Of a stretch of 64,000 nt of DNA, positions 26,104 through 35,409 are shown piece after piece. The stretch lies in assembly GCF_024721155.1 (NCBI RefSeq), contig NZ_JAHVAP010000002.1, positions 310,001 through 374,000 on the forward strand. The letters run 5' to 3'. The DNA comes from Mucilaginibacter phenanthrenivorans. GTDB taxonomy: Bacteria > Bacteroidota > Bacteroidia > Sphingobacteriales > Sphingobacteriaceae. The notes beneath the pieces were generated by a model. It was not told the DNA's origin and did no database searches. It worked only from the letters and a program-made list of their open reading frames with translations. The stretch's first letter is position 1, and every line of letters starts with the position of its first letter. Position numbers and translations under genes: made by a program.

Positions 26104-28236
26104 TTACATCGATAATATTTCATCAACCACTTCATGCAGAGGCCTGGATGATTGTTCGGGAATTAACTTTTGGTTTTGTTCCACCCAATTACGCTCCCAG
26201 GTAAAGTAATCAGGTTCGGGACTGTTTTTGCCCTGCAGGTTGCCCCGCAGGTAATCAAAATAAATTTCCCAGCGGGGCAGGTAATAATTATCCATCAGGC
26301 CGGCCCATTCTTTATAGGCATACTCATGCAGGTTATCTTCCGTACGCACACTTTCTCCCCAATAGGTGATCTGCATTAAAATATTTTTTAAATTATTTGT
26401 TTTCTCTTCAGCGGTATTGCCGTTAGCTATAGATTGTTTGAGATAGGTATTGAGTCTGAAGTATTGATCGGTGTTCAAAAGATCATCCGTAAGCTTTATC
26501 ATGTGCAAAAACTTTTCGCTTGCCTTGTTAAAAGCTTGAAGATCCTTATTGTTGTATGCCGTTGTCAGCTCATTAAAAACAATGGTTCCTTTATTGGCCA
26601 GCACCTGCCTAACCATGTTGATCAGGTCTATTTTATAAGTAGCTGAATTTATAAAAGCTGGTGTAGCTTTAGCGAATTCCTTCACGGCATTTCTAAACTT
26701 CACCGTATCATAATTACGCACAAGTGTACCCCAGCTGGAGATTGATTTAACTTTGAGCGCCGGCCTTGCACAGAAAATCGACTCACCTGCGCCCTCCTGG
26801 TAACCGGGAAGGCTTTGATAAATGGTTTGTAGGAAACCCTGCCAGGCCTTGCTGGCATGCTCATTACTTTTACCATAACGATATTTGGCGTAGTCATTGA
26901 TCCAGTTTTTAGTATCTACCTGCTCCTTGCGCCAACCCAGTTCAAGCATCAAATCATAATCAGGAGGATTATTATTAATGCCCTCGGGCATTATCCCTAC
27001 ACCTTTAAGATAATTACTGTAGGGGCTCTTCCTGGCCCTATATATTTCATCGGCAAAGCGTTGTAATTTCCCGTATACACCCGGGCGTTCGCCAAAATTG
27101 TTGACACTGCACCATATAAACGGGGTGTTGTCATAAGCTTTACGTTTTTCCCAGTTATTTGTAAATTCACCAAAAAGCTCCTGCACCAATACTTTTGATT
27201 TATCAAGGCCATCAAGCATGGCTTGTTTGGGGTTGTCCTGCCAGCCTTGCAATACCCATATTGAACCCGGGTAGTAATTTTGCATTGATGCCTGTATGGC
27301 AGCGCCGGCCTTATTAAGGTCTACACCATCGGTTTTGCCGCCTTCATGAAAAGGGTCGCCTGCAAAAAAGTGAATATCTTTACCATATAATTTCTGCATT
27401 TCACTGTAATAGATACCCGCGATACGGCTAAATTCAGGATCAGTAGGGTCAAGTATGTCGGGCCTTTTAAAAGCGCCCCAGTTACCCTGATCAATGATAT
27501 GTGCTTTGCTCTTATTTTTTAATGAACTTGGAACCATTCCATAAAAACCCTGCAACACGGGCTCTATACCTAACTCCCTCATTCGCTTTATCATTTTTTG
27601 CTGAATCAGCTTTCGGTTGTCTACCTGGCTTTGAGGCATAGGGCCTCCCCAACCCTCAATATTGCCCATCAGCCACCATGCGGTATAAGCAGGACCCACT
27701 ATGAAATTGTTAATTTCATTTTCAGTGTATCCTGTCCTTCTCAGTGTGTTTTGCCACACCGCTTCCATACCTTCAACAGTAAGCATTGTGTTAACGCCGT
27801 TCAATGCCATCCAGTCAAGCTCGCGTTCCCAATCAGGCCAACTATAAAAGCTCATGGTATAATTATAAGTACAGTAATTTAACGCATACCGATACTTAGC
27901 CTCAGCTTGTACGCTTGCCTTCTTGCTAACAACCGGGATCGGAAAAACGGGGGACAGGTTATCACCCATGTGCGACATAGAGCGATGACAATAATATTTC
28001 AGATACCAGCTTACGCCAACCGCCGCCGCATTAGCGCCGGAAGCACTGATAACAAGTTTGTTTTTTATGGTTTTCAGTTCAACTATTTCAGGGCTTGCGT
28101 TTTTTAAAGATTTGAAAATAACATGGTTGCTTAACCAGGGAGCGCGTCTTTTAACCAATGCTTTTACAGGATCAAATTGTTGGGCAAAAAGCTGTAATGG
28201 TAATAATAAAAGAAGCAGGTAAGTTAGTTTTCGCAT
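26104..28236 (-). CDS. GH89 alpha-N-acetylglucosaminidase
   Basis: The 710-residue protein has a signal peptide ending PLQLFAQ. It shows the NAGLU family order: an N-terminal domain, then the catalytic barrel with YRYALNYCTYNYTMSFYSW, WELDWMALNGVN-like and PAYTAWWLMGNIEGWGGP segments. The predicted catalytic acids are Glu298 in GDPFHEGG and Glu418 in GIMPEGINNNP. A helical C-terminal domain follows. GH89 removes terminal alpha-GlcNAc, known from mucin glycans and heparan-type sugars. It is the first gene of the minus-strand operon; two LacI-type palindromes sit 97-134 bases upstream. Assignment is strong. Confidence 0.94.
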   Translation of the reverse strand: MRKLTYLLLLLLPLQLFAQQFDPVKALVKRRAPWLSNHVIFKSLKNASPEIVELKTIKNKLVISASGANAAAVGVSWYLKYYCHRSMSHMGDNLSPVFPIPVVSKKASVQAEAKYRYALNYCTYNYTMSFYSWPDWERELDWMALNGVNTMLTVEGMEAVWQNTLRRTGYTENEINNFIVGPAYTAWWLMGNIEGWGGPMPQSQVDNRKLIQQKMIKRMRELGIEPVLQGFYGMVPSSLKNKSKAHIIDQGNWGAFKRPDILDPTDPEFSRIAGIYYSEMQKLYGKDIHFFAGDPFHEGGKTDGVDLNKAGAAIQASMQNYYPGSIWVLQGWQDNPKQAMLDGLDKSKVLVQELFGEFTNNWEKRKAYDNTPFIWCSVNNFGERPGVYGKLQRFADEIYRARKSPYSNYLKGVGIMPEGINNNPPDYDLMLELGWRKEQVDTKNWINDYAKYRYGKSNEHASKAWQGFLQTIYQSLPGYQEGAGESIFCARPALKVKSISSWGTLVRNYDTVKFRNAVKEFAKATPAFINSATYKIDLINMVRQVLANKGTIVFNELTTAYNNKDLQAFNKASEKFLHMIKLTDDLLNTDQYFRLNTYLKQSIANGNTAEEKTNNLKNILMQITYWGESVRTEDNLHEYAYKEWAGLMDNYYLPRWEIYFDYLRGNLQGKNSPEPDYFTWERNWVEQNQKLIPEQSSRPLHEVVDEILSM

Positions 28237-28332
28237 GTGAAATTATTGATTTTTTGGGATAACATGCTCGAAACTAACTAAAATTTAATAGAAAAATAAT
28301 GAGCAGACCCATGCCCTGGCGTTATGAAACTT

Positions 28333-28348
28333 ACGCAAACGTTTGTAA
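28333..28348. promoter_or_regulatory. LacI-type operator A
   Basis: ACGCAAACGTTTGTAA is centred on the palindrome CAAACGTTTG, the classic LacI/GalR form. Its centre is 22 bp (about two helical turns) from operator B, so two dimers could bind on one face. Probable target of the regulator at 19385-20419. Confidence 0.65.
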
Positions 28349-28354
28349 TAGATT

Positions 28355-28370
28355 ACGCAACCGATTGCGT
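28355..28370. promoter_or_regulatory. LacI-type operator B
   Basis: ACGCAACCGATTGCGT pairs at 7 of 8 positions around a CG centre. It is the best-formed of the three sites with this consensus. Confidence 0.7.
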
Positions 28371-28564
28371 TATTTTTCACTATTTTTTCAGGTTATTATT
28401 TTGTTACCATTGTAATTCAAAGCATATAATTTATCAAATGGGTTACAGGTTTTATGTTTTGTGAGCACCACAAAAAATCAACAAAATGAATAAACCATGG
28501 GAATAAAACCAGGTAGTTTCATAAATAATGAAAATCTCAATCCGCTATTCAGGCATTTTTAAAA

Positions 28565-29947
28565 ATGAAAAAAAACGTTATTACACTTCTTGTTTGCCTG
28601 TTTGTAAATGCGATTTCATTTGCACAAACAATCTCCGTTCCCGATTCATTGATGGGGGCTACCGTATTGAGCAAGCGCCCCGATTCAGCAATGCAAAAAT
28701 GGCGTGAAAATAGGTTTGGTCAATTTATCCATTGGGGCCTGTATGCTGTTACCGGTGGGCAATGGAAAGGTAAAAACTATCCTACGTCTGCTGAATGGTT
28801 AAAAGTAGATGCCGGCATTTCATCTGCTGAATATGCGGAAATCATTCATCAGTTTAACCCTCAAAAGTATAACCCAGTCGAATGGGCACATATGGCGAAA
28901 AATATGGGCGTAAAATATGTAATCGTTACAACCAAACATCACGAAGGATTTTGTTTGTGGCCAAGTAAATTTACAGATTTTTCTATCGCATCAACGCCTT
29001 ATAAAAAGGACCTGCTTATGCCTTTTGTAAAGGCTTATCAAAAAGAAGGTATTGATGTTTATTTCTATTATTCTATTCTTGACTGGCATAATCCCGACTA
29101 TCGCTCTGTTATACAATCTAAAGACGATCAGGAAGCTTTTGAACGGTATTTTGTATACGTTAAAAACCAACTGAAGGAATTGATAACCACCTATCCAAAT
29201 ATCAAAGGTTTTTGGTTTGACGGTCAATGGGAAGCATCCTACAAAAGGAATTATAAATTAGGTTATGAACTGGAGCAGTATTGCAGGACATTAAAACCGG
29301 GCATTATCCTTAACAATCGTATTCGTACAGATGCCTTGGGCCATGTGGACCATGACTATAACGGGCGGCATTTTGGCGATTTTGATGGCAGCTTTGAGCG
29401 CCGTTTGCCATCCAACGTAAAAACCTTGAATTTTGATTGGGAAGCTTGTATGACCGTTCCGGAAAACCAATGGGGGTACCATAAGATATGGGAGGGCCAT
29501 GTAAAAACTCCTTTTGAAATACAAGAGATGCTTGCAACCTGTACTTCAATGGGTGGTAATTTTGTACTTAATTTCGGCCCTCAGCCTGATGGAACTATAC
29601 GGGCATATGAGCAGGATCTGGCAAAAGACGTTGGTGCATGGATGCGGACTAATGGAAGTGCAATATATGGATGCGATAATGCCGGCCTGGAAAAACAGGA
29701 CTGGGGTTATTTTACACAAAAGCCGGGTGATAACAAGCTTTATATGATCGTTTTTAATATTCCAATTTCCAAAGCATTAAAATTAAAACTTCCCGAAAAA
29801 ACGACAATTGCAGATAATTCTCTTTTAACTGATAGTCGTCAAATGTTCCGTATTGAGAAAACATATGGAAACGAATATTACCTGCATTTAGGAGATGCAA
29901 AATTTACCCAGCCGTTTGTTATAACATTGCAGTTAAAAAAGGATTGA
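28565..29947 (+). CDS. GH29 alpha-L-fucosidase
   Basis: The 460-residue protein has a signal peptide ending AISFAQ. GH29 motifs are FGQFIHWGLYAVTGGQW, VTTKHHEGFCLW and GFWFDGQW, with Asp219 as the predicted nucleophile. It is the third GH29 of the locus and the only one on the plus strand, divergent from GH89 across the operator region. Three separate fucosidases suggest a substrate bearing fucose in more than one linkage. Confidence 0.93.
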   Translation: MKKNVITLLVCLFVNAISFAQTISVPDSLMGATVLSKRPDSAMQKWRENRFGQFIHWGLYAVTGGQWKGKNYPTSAEWLKVDAGISSAEYAEIIHQFNPQKYNPVEWAHMAKNMGVKYVIVTTKHHEGFCLWPSKFTDFSIASTPYKKDLLMPFVKAYQKEGIDVYFYYSILDWHNPDYRSVIQSKDDQEAFERYFVYVKNQLKELITTYPNIKGFWFDGQWEASYKRNYKLGYELEQYCRTLKPGIILNNRIRTDALGHVDHDYNGRHFGDFDGSFERRLPSNVKTLNFDWEACMTVPENQWGYHKIWEGHVKTPFEIQEMLATCTSMGGNFVLNFGPQPDGTIRAYEQDLAKDVGAWMRTNGSAIYGCDNAGLEKQDWGYFTQKPGDNKLYMIVFNIPISKALKLKLPEKTTIADNSLLTDSRQMFRIEKTYGNEYYLHLGDAKFTQPFVITLQLKKD

Positions 29948-30023
29948 CCTGAATTGTTGCCGAGGCAGGATATGGAAACCGGGAGAATTAAGAATTTTAA
30001 AGTTTATTTGACTAATGATCCTT

Positions 30024-32309
30024 TTAAAGGTTTGTAGGAACATCGGTCATGTAAAAAGTTAATGCTCCACCCTTTATCAGCTCTTTGTGTATTAGCTGGT
30101 GGTCTTTAATGATTTTGCCGTTAAAGACCACCTTTTTTACATATTTATTTTTTGTCGATAAATGTACTGCTTTAATAGTCAGATTTTTACCATAGCCTAA
30201 ATCTAGTGTCATCGTCGGAAACTGCGGGGCGCCGATACTGTAAATGCCTGTTGCAGGTGATAAGGGATAAAAGCCCATCGTGTTAAATATATACCACGCC
30301 GATGTTTGGCCGCAGTCATCATTCCCGTTAATTCCTACAGGTAAATTCCTGAAGTTCTCTGATGAAGTATGTTCCCTTACCAGTTCTTGCGTTTTTCCGG
30401 GCATGCCGCAATAGTTAAAAAGGTATAAATAATGATGACCGGGCTCATTATCAGCCCGATAATGCCCGCCGTCAAAATTGAGGCTCAACTTTTCCGCAAA
30501 CTGCTTTTGGCCTCCCATTAATTCAATCATGCCTTTTACATCGTGCATGGCGCCAAAGGTGTAGGTCCATTTGGTGCCTTCAGTAAATCCAGCTTCAGGG
30601 TCTGATGACCATGCGCCATCATAGCGTCGGGGAGCCATAAAACCGGTTGATTGGTTATACACATTTTTGTAGTTCTTACTCCATGACATGATTTTTTTGT
30701 AATCATCAGTTTTACCTATGCCCTTAGCCACTTGCGCCACACAATAATCGTCTATCGAATATTCAATAGTACGTGATACGGATTCCTTAGTTTTATCGGC
30801 AGGTACGTACCCTAAATTATGGTAATAGGTAAGCCCGCCCCGGCCTTCAAAACTTGTCCATATATCACGATCTCCCCATTGTTTTAGGGTATCGCCGTCC
30901 GGAGGCGTAAATGCATCCTTATGTATAGCCTGGTATGCCAGTTTAACATCAAATCCGCGATACCCTTTTACATAAGCATCAGCTATAACGGCATCAGCAT
31001 GGGTGCCAATCATGATATTGGTATAAGTTGGATTAGGCCACATGGGCATCCAACCCCCTTCCTTATACATTTGCAGCAACGATTGAATCATGTCGCCTGC
31101 TCTTTTTGGCTGGGTAAGCAGGAGCAAAGGGTGCAAAGCCCTAAAGGTATCCCAAAGTGAATAATCATTGTAAGAGATACCCTTATGTATATTGTCGTCA
31201 AAAGCGCTATAATATCTTCCATTTTCCGAAAATTGTCTTGGAAATAAAAGGGTATGGTATAATGCAGTATAGAATATTGTTTTGTTATCAGCGCTTACCC
31301 CGTTAAGCTTAATTACTTTTAATTGGTTTTGCCATTCGTCGCGTGTGCTTTTTACCAGTTTTTCAAAATCCCAATTGCTAATCTCCTTCTTCAAATTGGC
31401 CCTGGCTTGTTCAAGGCTGATGAAGGAGGTAGCTACCATTACTTTAACCTCATCGTTCGCGGTTGTTTTAAATGAAATGTAAGCACCCATACGTGTGCCA
31501 TACTGACTTTTGTTGCCCTTATTGATGACATGGTTATCCCAGGTTCCATAATTTTTAATTGGTTTATTAAACCTGATTATAAAATATCCTCTGAAGTTTT
31601 TAAGAGAAGGGCCAAGCTGGGCTGATTGCCTGTCGGGGTTATAACCCGTTATTTCGTTATTTACAGTGTCAATATTAACGTAGCCTTTTAAATTTTTAAT
31701 CCGTGCGGTATAATCGTTAGCCCAGTCGGTAAGTCCGGGGGGTAAGTTTATGCCTTGTATAATTAATTGTGCCTGTTCTGCCGCCGGGAAGGTGAACCTG
31801 AACATACCACAAGTATTGGCCCCGGCTATTTCGGCTTTAATTTTTCCGCCACCTGCGGTTTTTAATTTTACCGAATAATAATAGGGCTTAGCAATTTCGT
31901 CTGTGTGCTCATAGGCAAGAGCCCTTTCTTCTGGCAAAACTTTCAGTTCGCCAATCTGGGGCATAACCGAAACATAACCATAATCGCCCATCCAAACGGT
32001 AGGCTGGTGCGAAGCCAAAAATCCGATAACTGTTTTATCTTCGTACTCGTAGTTCATGCGGCCCATTTTGTTCTCGTCGGTTTGCGCAACAAAATTGGTC
32101 ATGGCAAAAGGAACGTTTACGCAAGGCATGGTACCCCCTCCGTCAAGCCCTTTACCAAAGCCTGTTGTAGCGGTTCCGATAAGGGAGTTTACAAAATCGA
32201 TATTTTCTTCCGGCTGTTTAGGTGATTTTGTTTGACCGTAACCAGTGATGCCTAAATGACATAACAAGATAAATAAATAGGTAATCTGCTTGTATTTTAT
32301 GTGTCTCAT
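30024..32309 (-). CDS. GH92 alpha-mannosidase
   Basis: The 761-residue protein has a signal peptide ending GITGYGQ. The GH92 N-terminal beta-domain opens with VNSLIGTATTGFGKGLDGGGTMPCVNVPF. The helical catalytic domain carries YNDYSLWDTFRALHPL, EGGWMPMWPNPTYTNIMIGTHAD and NGNDDCGQTSAWYIFNTMGFYP, regions that hold the calcium ligands and catalytic acids of the family. GH92 enzymes are calcium-dependent, inverting exo-alpha-mannosidases, many acting on N-glycan mannose. A palindrome like the GH89/GH29 operators lies about 95 bases upstream at 32404-32419, which ties the gene to the same regulon. Confidence 0.94.
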   Translation of the reverse strand: MRHIKYKQITYLFILLCHLGITGYGQTKSPKQPEENIDFVNSLIGTATTGFGKGLDGGGTMPCVNVPFAMTNFVAQTDENKMGRMNYEYEDKTVIGFLASHQPTVWMGDYGYVSVMPQIGELKVLPEERALAYEHTDEIAKPYYYSVKLKTAGGGKIKAEIAGANTCGMFRFTFPAAEQAQLIIQGINLPPGLTDWANDYTARIKNLKGYVNIDTVNNEITGYNPDRQSAQLGPSLKNFRGYFIIRFNKPIKNYGTWDNHVINKGNKSQYGTRMGAYISFKTTANDEVKVMVATSFISLEQARANLKKEISNWDFEKLVKSTRDEWQNQLKVIKLNGVSADNKTIFYTALYHTLLFPRQFSENGRYYSAFDDNIHKGISYNDYSLWDTFRALHPLLLLTQPKRAGDMIQSLLQMYKEGGWMPMWPNPTYTNIMIGTHADAVIADAYVKGYRGFDVKLAYQAIHKDAFTPPDGDTLKQWGDRDIWTSFEGRGGLTYYHNLGYVPADKTKESVSRTIEYSIDDYCVAQVAKGIGKTDDYKKIMSWSKNYKNVYNQSTGFMAPRRYDGAWSSDPEAGFTEGTKWTYTFGAMHDVKGMIELMGGQKQFAEKLSLNFDGGHYRADNEPGHHYLYLFNYCGMPGKTQELVREHTSSENFRNLPVGINGNDDCGQTSAWYIFNTMGFYPLSPATGIYSIGAPQFPTMTLDLGYGKNLTIKAVHLSTKNKYVKKVVFNGKIIKDHQLIHKELIKGGALTFYMTDVPTNL

Positions 32310-32403
32310 AAGTTATACTGCAATGTATAAAATCCGGGTGACAAATGTTATTCGGTTTTGTCAAAAAGGCGGGATAAGGTTACTTTAGCGCCCTCTCCTG
32401 TTT

Positions 32404-32419
32404 AATCAACCGTTTGTGT
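32404..32419. promoter_or_regulatory. LacI-type operator C, upstream of GH92
   Basis: AATCAACCGTTTGTGT has the CG centre and the CAAnCGnTTG core of operators A and B, followed by GTAA-like flanks. The left half is weaker. Its position fits control of the minus-strand GH92 gene. Confidence 0.5.
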
Positions 32420-32429
32420 AATTTAATAT

Positions 32430-32565
32430 TAAAAAGGTTTTTTTTGGGGATATAAGTGAAGATTGCGTTTTCCTTCCAATAAGTTGATAATTGCACTTTC
32501 TTTCCTTGATTTCAGCATATCGATAAACTGATTGTTAAGCCGGATCACCCCCAGGTAATTGACGT
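32430..32565 (-). pseudogene. Possible short-chain dehydrogenase relic
   Basis: Read on the minus strand, a 46-codon frame includes NVNYLGVIRLNNQFIDML, then ESAIINL. This matches the helix and strand of SDR oxidoreductases around (N)YLxxIRLxxxxLxxL and (A)AIxNVSS, including DltE-like proteins. A stop codon lies just upstream in frame, and the Gly-rich nucleotide site, the serine and the YxxxK motif are all missing. If real, it is a small remnant of a deleted gene. Chance resemblance is not excluded. Confidence 0.35.
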
Positions 32566-32933
32566 TCATTTGATTGATCTATTTCAAGCAGGAACACATT
32601 CAATTAGATCTAAATTCAGTCCTGAAGGGTTAAAATTAATTCAAATAAAATCAGAAACAACTTTCAGGTTTTTTCTAAATGCTGAGTTTGGAATTAATAG
32701 AGCTTCGGAAAATTTTGTTATTGATATGCTTTTTTAATATAGAAAGATTCGTCTAGCTTATTTTCAATCAAAAATTTTGATCGGTTCGTAATCCGTACCA
32801 TAAAACGTCTTCAAAACCGGGCTGTTTTCTGCAAATCAACTATAAACCGGTTCGAGATTTAGCCGGATGGTTTTGCGGAAAATACTTACGCTGCCCCAGA
32901 ACCTATATGAAAGCAAGGTGATGATTTTTCAAT

Positions 32934-33041
32934 TTGAACATCTCGCACTCTATTTTTTGACTTTTGTACCCGTCCATTCAATTTTCACCTCTATAATTTT
33001 ACCATCAGATTAATAAACCTGTTACCGCGTAAAAAATATTG
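32934..33041 (+). promoter_or_regulatory. Shared upstream block, copy 1 (before GH5-ricin)
   Basis: These 108 bases align without gaps to 35161-35268, before the GH31 gene, with 85 identical positions by hand count. The first 40 bases are 90% identical and include ACTTTTGTACCC. Similarity continues more loosely towards the start codon. A regulatory site for the hybrid sensor encoded at 38080-42279 is likely. Confidence 0.65.
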
Positions 33042-33256
33042 CCGCTAAAACTTGCTGTTGTTCCAATGGCTGTGTTTAAGTGCCTTTGTTTTTATTAATT
33101 GTTCTTTCGCCTTGCACAAAATGAAATTTAGCCGATTTATAAAATAAATGATAACGAGCTATTCATTCTTAATGAGCCTGATTGTCTGATACCCTTACTT
33201 GCAATTAACCAATTATTAATAGCGGTAAATTATATGCCGCATTTTAAACATTTTTT

Positions 33257-34951
33257 ATGAAGAATACTTTAAATTATCTTTTGTGCATTCTTGCAATCCT
33301 GGCGCTGATCAGTTGTACAAAACAAGTAGTTGTTAATCAGCATGCTAAGCCGATTATATCAAAAAAGATCAGTAGTTCATTGGCATCGTACCCCAGTTGG
33401 AACACTAACCCGATTGCGCCCGATCAAACAGGGGTAACCAGTACGGCGGTCCAGATAGCTTCAAGGATAAACTTGGGAATTAATATTGGCAACACAATGG
33501 AAGCCCCCGGTAACGAAAACGGGTGGGGAGCCCCCAATATTACCCAGGCACTCATTGATAGCTATAAACAAAGAGGTTTTAACGCCATACGGATCCCTTG
33601 TGAATGGGATTATTCACATATAATAAATACGACAACTGAGCAAATAGACCCGGCCTGGCTCAGTCGCGTACAGGCGGTTGTGCAATACTGTGTTAATGAT
33701 GGTTTGTATGTGATATTAAACATACATTGGGACGGAGGATGGTTGCAGCAGAATTGCACGACAGCCGCACAGGTTGCAGTAAACGCCAAACAAAAGGCAC
33801 TTTGGGAACAAATTGCAACACAACTGCGTGGTTTTGATGAACATTTGCTTTTTGCCAGCACAAACGAACCTGATGTAAGTGATGCCACCGGAATGAGCGT
33901 TCTGCTTTCTTATCATCAAACTTTTATCAACGCGGTGAGGTCAACCGGTGGGCACAACAGTTACAGGACCCTGGTTGTTCAGGGCCCCAGCACCGATATT
34001 ACAAAAACAAACAGTCTGATGAACACTATGCCTACGGACGCGGCATCCAACCGTTTAATGGTGGAGGTTCATTACTATACCCCTTACAACTTTTGTTTGA
34101 TGGACGGGGACGCTTCATGGGGCAAAATGTTTTACTATTGGGGCTCGGGATATCATACCACCTTCGATCCTGCGCGTAATGCCACTTATGGTGAAGAGTC
34201 GGACGTGAACAGCTATTTCCAGTCGATGAAGACGAAGTTTGTTAATAACGGCATCCCTGTAGTAATGGGCGAATTTGCGGCAGGGCGCCGCAGTGTTTCG
34301 GGCGATTCGTTAACTTTCAATGTTGCTTCGAGGGCATATTGGCATAATTATGTTATACACACTGCATTGGCGAACGGGATGCTTCCATTTCTTTGGGATA
34401 CCGGTTCGATTATCAGCAGGTCGAACTACTCAGTACAAGATCAGCAACAGTTGGCCGCCATGGTACAGGGAACACAAACTGGATCGTCCCAAACATTTCA
34501 GGTTGGCGGTGTTTACCAGATTCTTAACAGATACAGCTTTAAACCTTTAGAGATCTCCGGTTGGGGAACTGCCAACGGATCGCTGGCTGACCAATGGGAT
34601 TATATGGTTGGACAAAACCAGCAATTTAAAGTTGTGAGTGGTAGTAATGGTCACCACCTGTTAATACCTATGCATGCCCAGGGTACGTGTTTGGAAGTAT
34701 ATGGCTGGTCTGGCTCTAACGGAGCTACCGTGGATATATGGTCTTACTCAGGTTCAGGCGGTAATAATCAAAACTGGTCAATTCAGGCAACAGATAACGG
34801 GTACTATAAGATCCTCAACGCAAACAGCGGAAAGGCTCTTGAAGTTTCATTAGGGAGTAATGCGGCAACTCCACTCAGAAATGGTACTTCGGTTGATCAA
34901 TATGATTACAGCGGCGGCAAAAACCAGCAATGGGCATTTGTGAAAATATAG
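33257..34951 (+). CDS. GH5 endoglucanase/xyloglucanase lipoprotein with C-terminal ricin-type carbohydrate-binding domain
   Basis: The 564-residue protein has a lipoprotein signal (Cys20 in LALISCTK), so it should be surface-exposed. The GH5 barrel begins around residue 60 with LGINIGNTMEAPG, a GH5 subfamily-4-like start. Catalytic acids are Glu204 (acid/base, in STNEPD) and Glu339 (nucleophile, in VVMGEF). Residues about 410-564 form a ricin B-like (CBM13-type) trefoil with three QxW-like repeats (GQNQQF, NNQNW, KNQQW). It would cut a beta-glucan backbone such as xyloglucan outside the cell. GH31, GH3 and SGBP-B genes nearby support that substrate. A strong terminator follows. Confidence 0.92.
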   Translation: MKNTLNYLLCILAILALISCTKQVVVNQHAKPIISKKISSSLASYPSWNTNPIAPDQTGVTSTAVQIASRINLGINIGNTMEAPGNENGWGAPNITQALIDSYKQRGFNAIRIPCEWDYSHIINTTTEQIDPAWLSRVQAVVQYCVNDGLYVILNIHWDGGWLQQNCTTAAQVAVNAKQKALWEQIATQLRGFDEHLLFASTNEPDVSDATGMSVLLSYHQTFINAVRSTGGHNSYRTLVVQGPSTDITKTNSLMNTMPTDAASNRLMVEVHYYTPYNFCLMDGDASWGKMFYYWGSGYHTTFDPARNATYGEESDVNSYFQSMKTKFVNNGIPVVMGEFAAGRRSVSGDSLTFNVASRAYWHNYVIHTALANGMLPFLWDTGSIISRSNYSVQDQQQLAAMVQGTQTGSSQTFQVGGVYQILNRYSFKPLEISGWGTANGSLADQWDYMVGQNQQFKVVSGSNGHHLLIPMHAQGTCLEVYGWSGSNGATVDIWSYSGSGGNNQNWSIQATDNGYYKILNANSGKALEVSLGSNAATPLRNGTSVDQYDYSGGKNQQWAFVKI

Positions 34952-34997
34952 CACAAACAGAAATAGATTAATTTTAAGCTATTTTATAATTCCCCCA

Positions 34998-35045
34998 AAA
35001 TCTCTAATGCCTTAATTAAAAATAAGGTGTTAGGGATTTTTTTAT
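34998..35045 (+). terminator. Rho-independent terminator after GH5-ricin
   Basis: A 17-bp stem, with AAATCTCTAATGCCTTA on the left and TAAGGTGTTAGGGATTT on the right, pairs apart from a few wobbles or mismatches. The loop is AT-rich and a T-tract follows. Confidence 0.8.
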
Positions 35046-35160
35046 TTTATATGTTGATGATTTAAACCAGTTGAACAAAGTAAAGGGATTTGCTGTAGTG
35101 CCTTAAAACACCGGCTGTAACGGTACATATAAAAATCAATCTGAAGATAATTTAGGAAAA

Positions 35161-35268
35161 TTGAACATTTCGTACTCTATTTTATGACTTTTGTACCCCT
35201 TCTTTCATTTTTCCGCTCTATACTTTTATCGCCGAATCAATAAACCTAAGACGGTATTAAAAATATTG
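35161..35268 (+). promoter_or_regulatory. Shared upstream block, copy 2 (before GH31)
   Basis: Partner of the block at 32934-33041 (85 of 108 identical, no gaps). It lies 142-249 bases before the GH31 start in a 458-base gene-free gap that otherwise holds only the preceding terminator. Same predicted role. Confidence 0.65.
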
Positions 35269-35409
35269 GCAGCTCAAATTTACCGGTACCGGGACGGTTC
35301 GGGATGCTTGCTTTTTAAACGGCGCTTGTTTTTATTATTTATCATTTCGTTTTGCGAAAAATGAGCTATAGCCAATAAAAATAAATAAACCGGGTATAAC
35401 CTTCTATTC

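Larger units (their letters stand above)
28237..28564. other. Divergent regulatory region between GH89 and GH29
   Basis: These 328 bases separate the minus-strand GH89 operon from the plus-strand GH29 gene. They hold two LacI-type palindromes and no gene. I could not place a confident TAnnTTTG element on either strand. Confidence 0.6.
32310..33256. other. Long intergenic region between GH92 and GH5-ricin
   Basis: The 947 bases contain operator C, a possible short-chain dehydrogenase relic on the minus strand (about 32430-32565), some further protein-like fragments without starts, and the promoter block 32934-33041 shared with the GH31 gene. No intact gene is visible. It marks the junction between two glycan loci. 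Confidence 0.6.

Noticed and set aside
32510..32740. Open plus-strand frame of about 76 codons ending at 32737
   Set aside because: It has no start codon, and its first part is the antisense of the SDR-like minus-strand frame. It is probably a shadow or chance frame.
32765..32840. Short minus-strand frame ending EPIKIFD that looks protein-like
   Set aside because: Too short, with a stop just upstream and no recognisable family.
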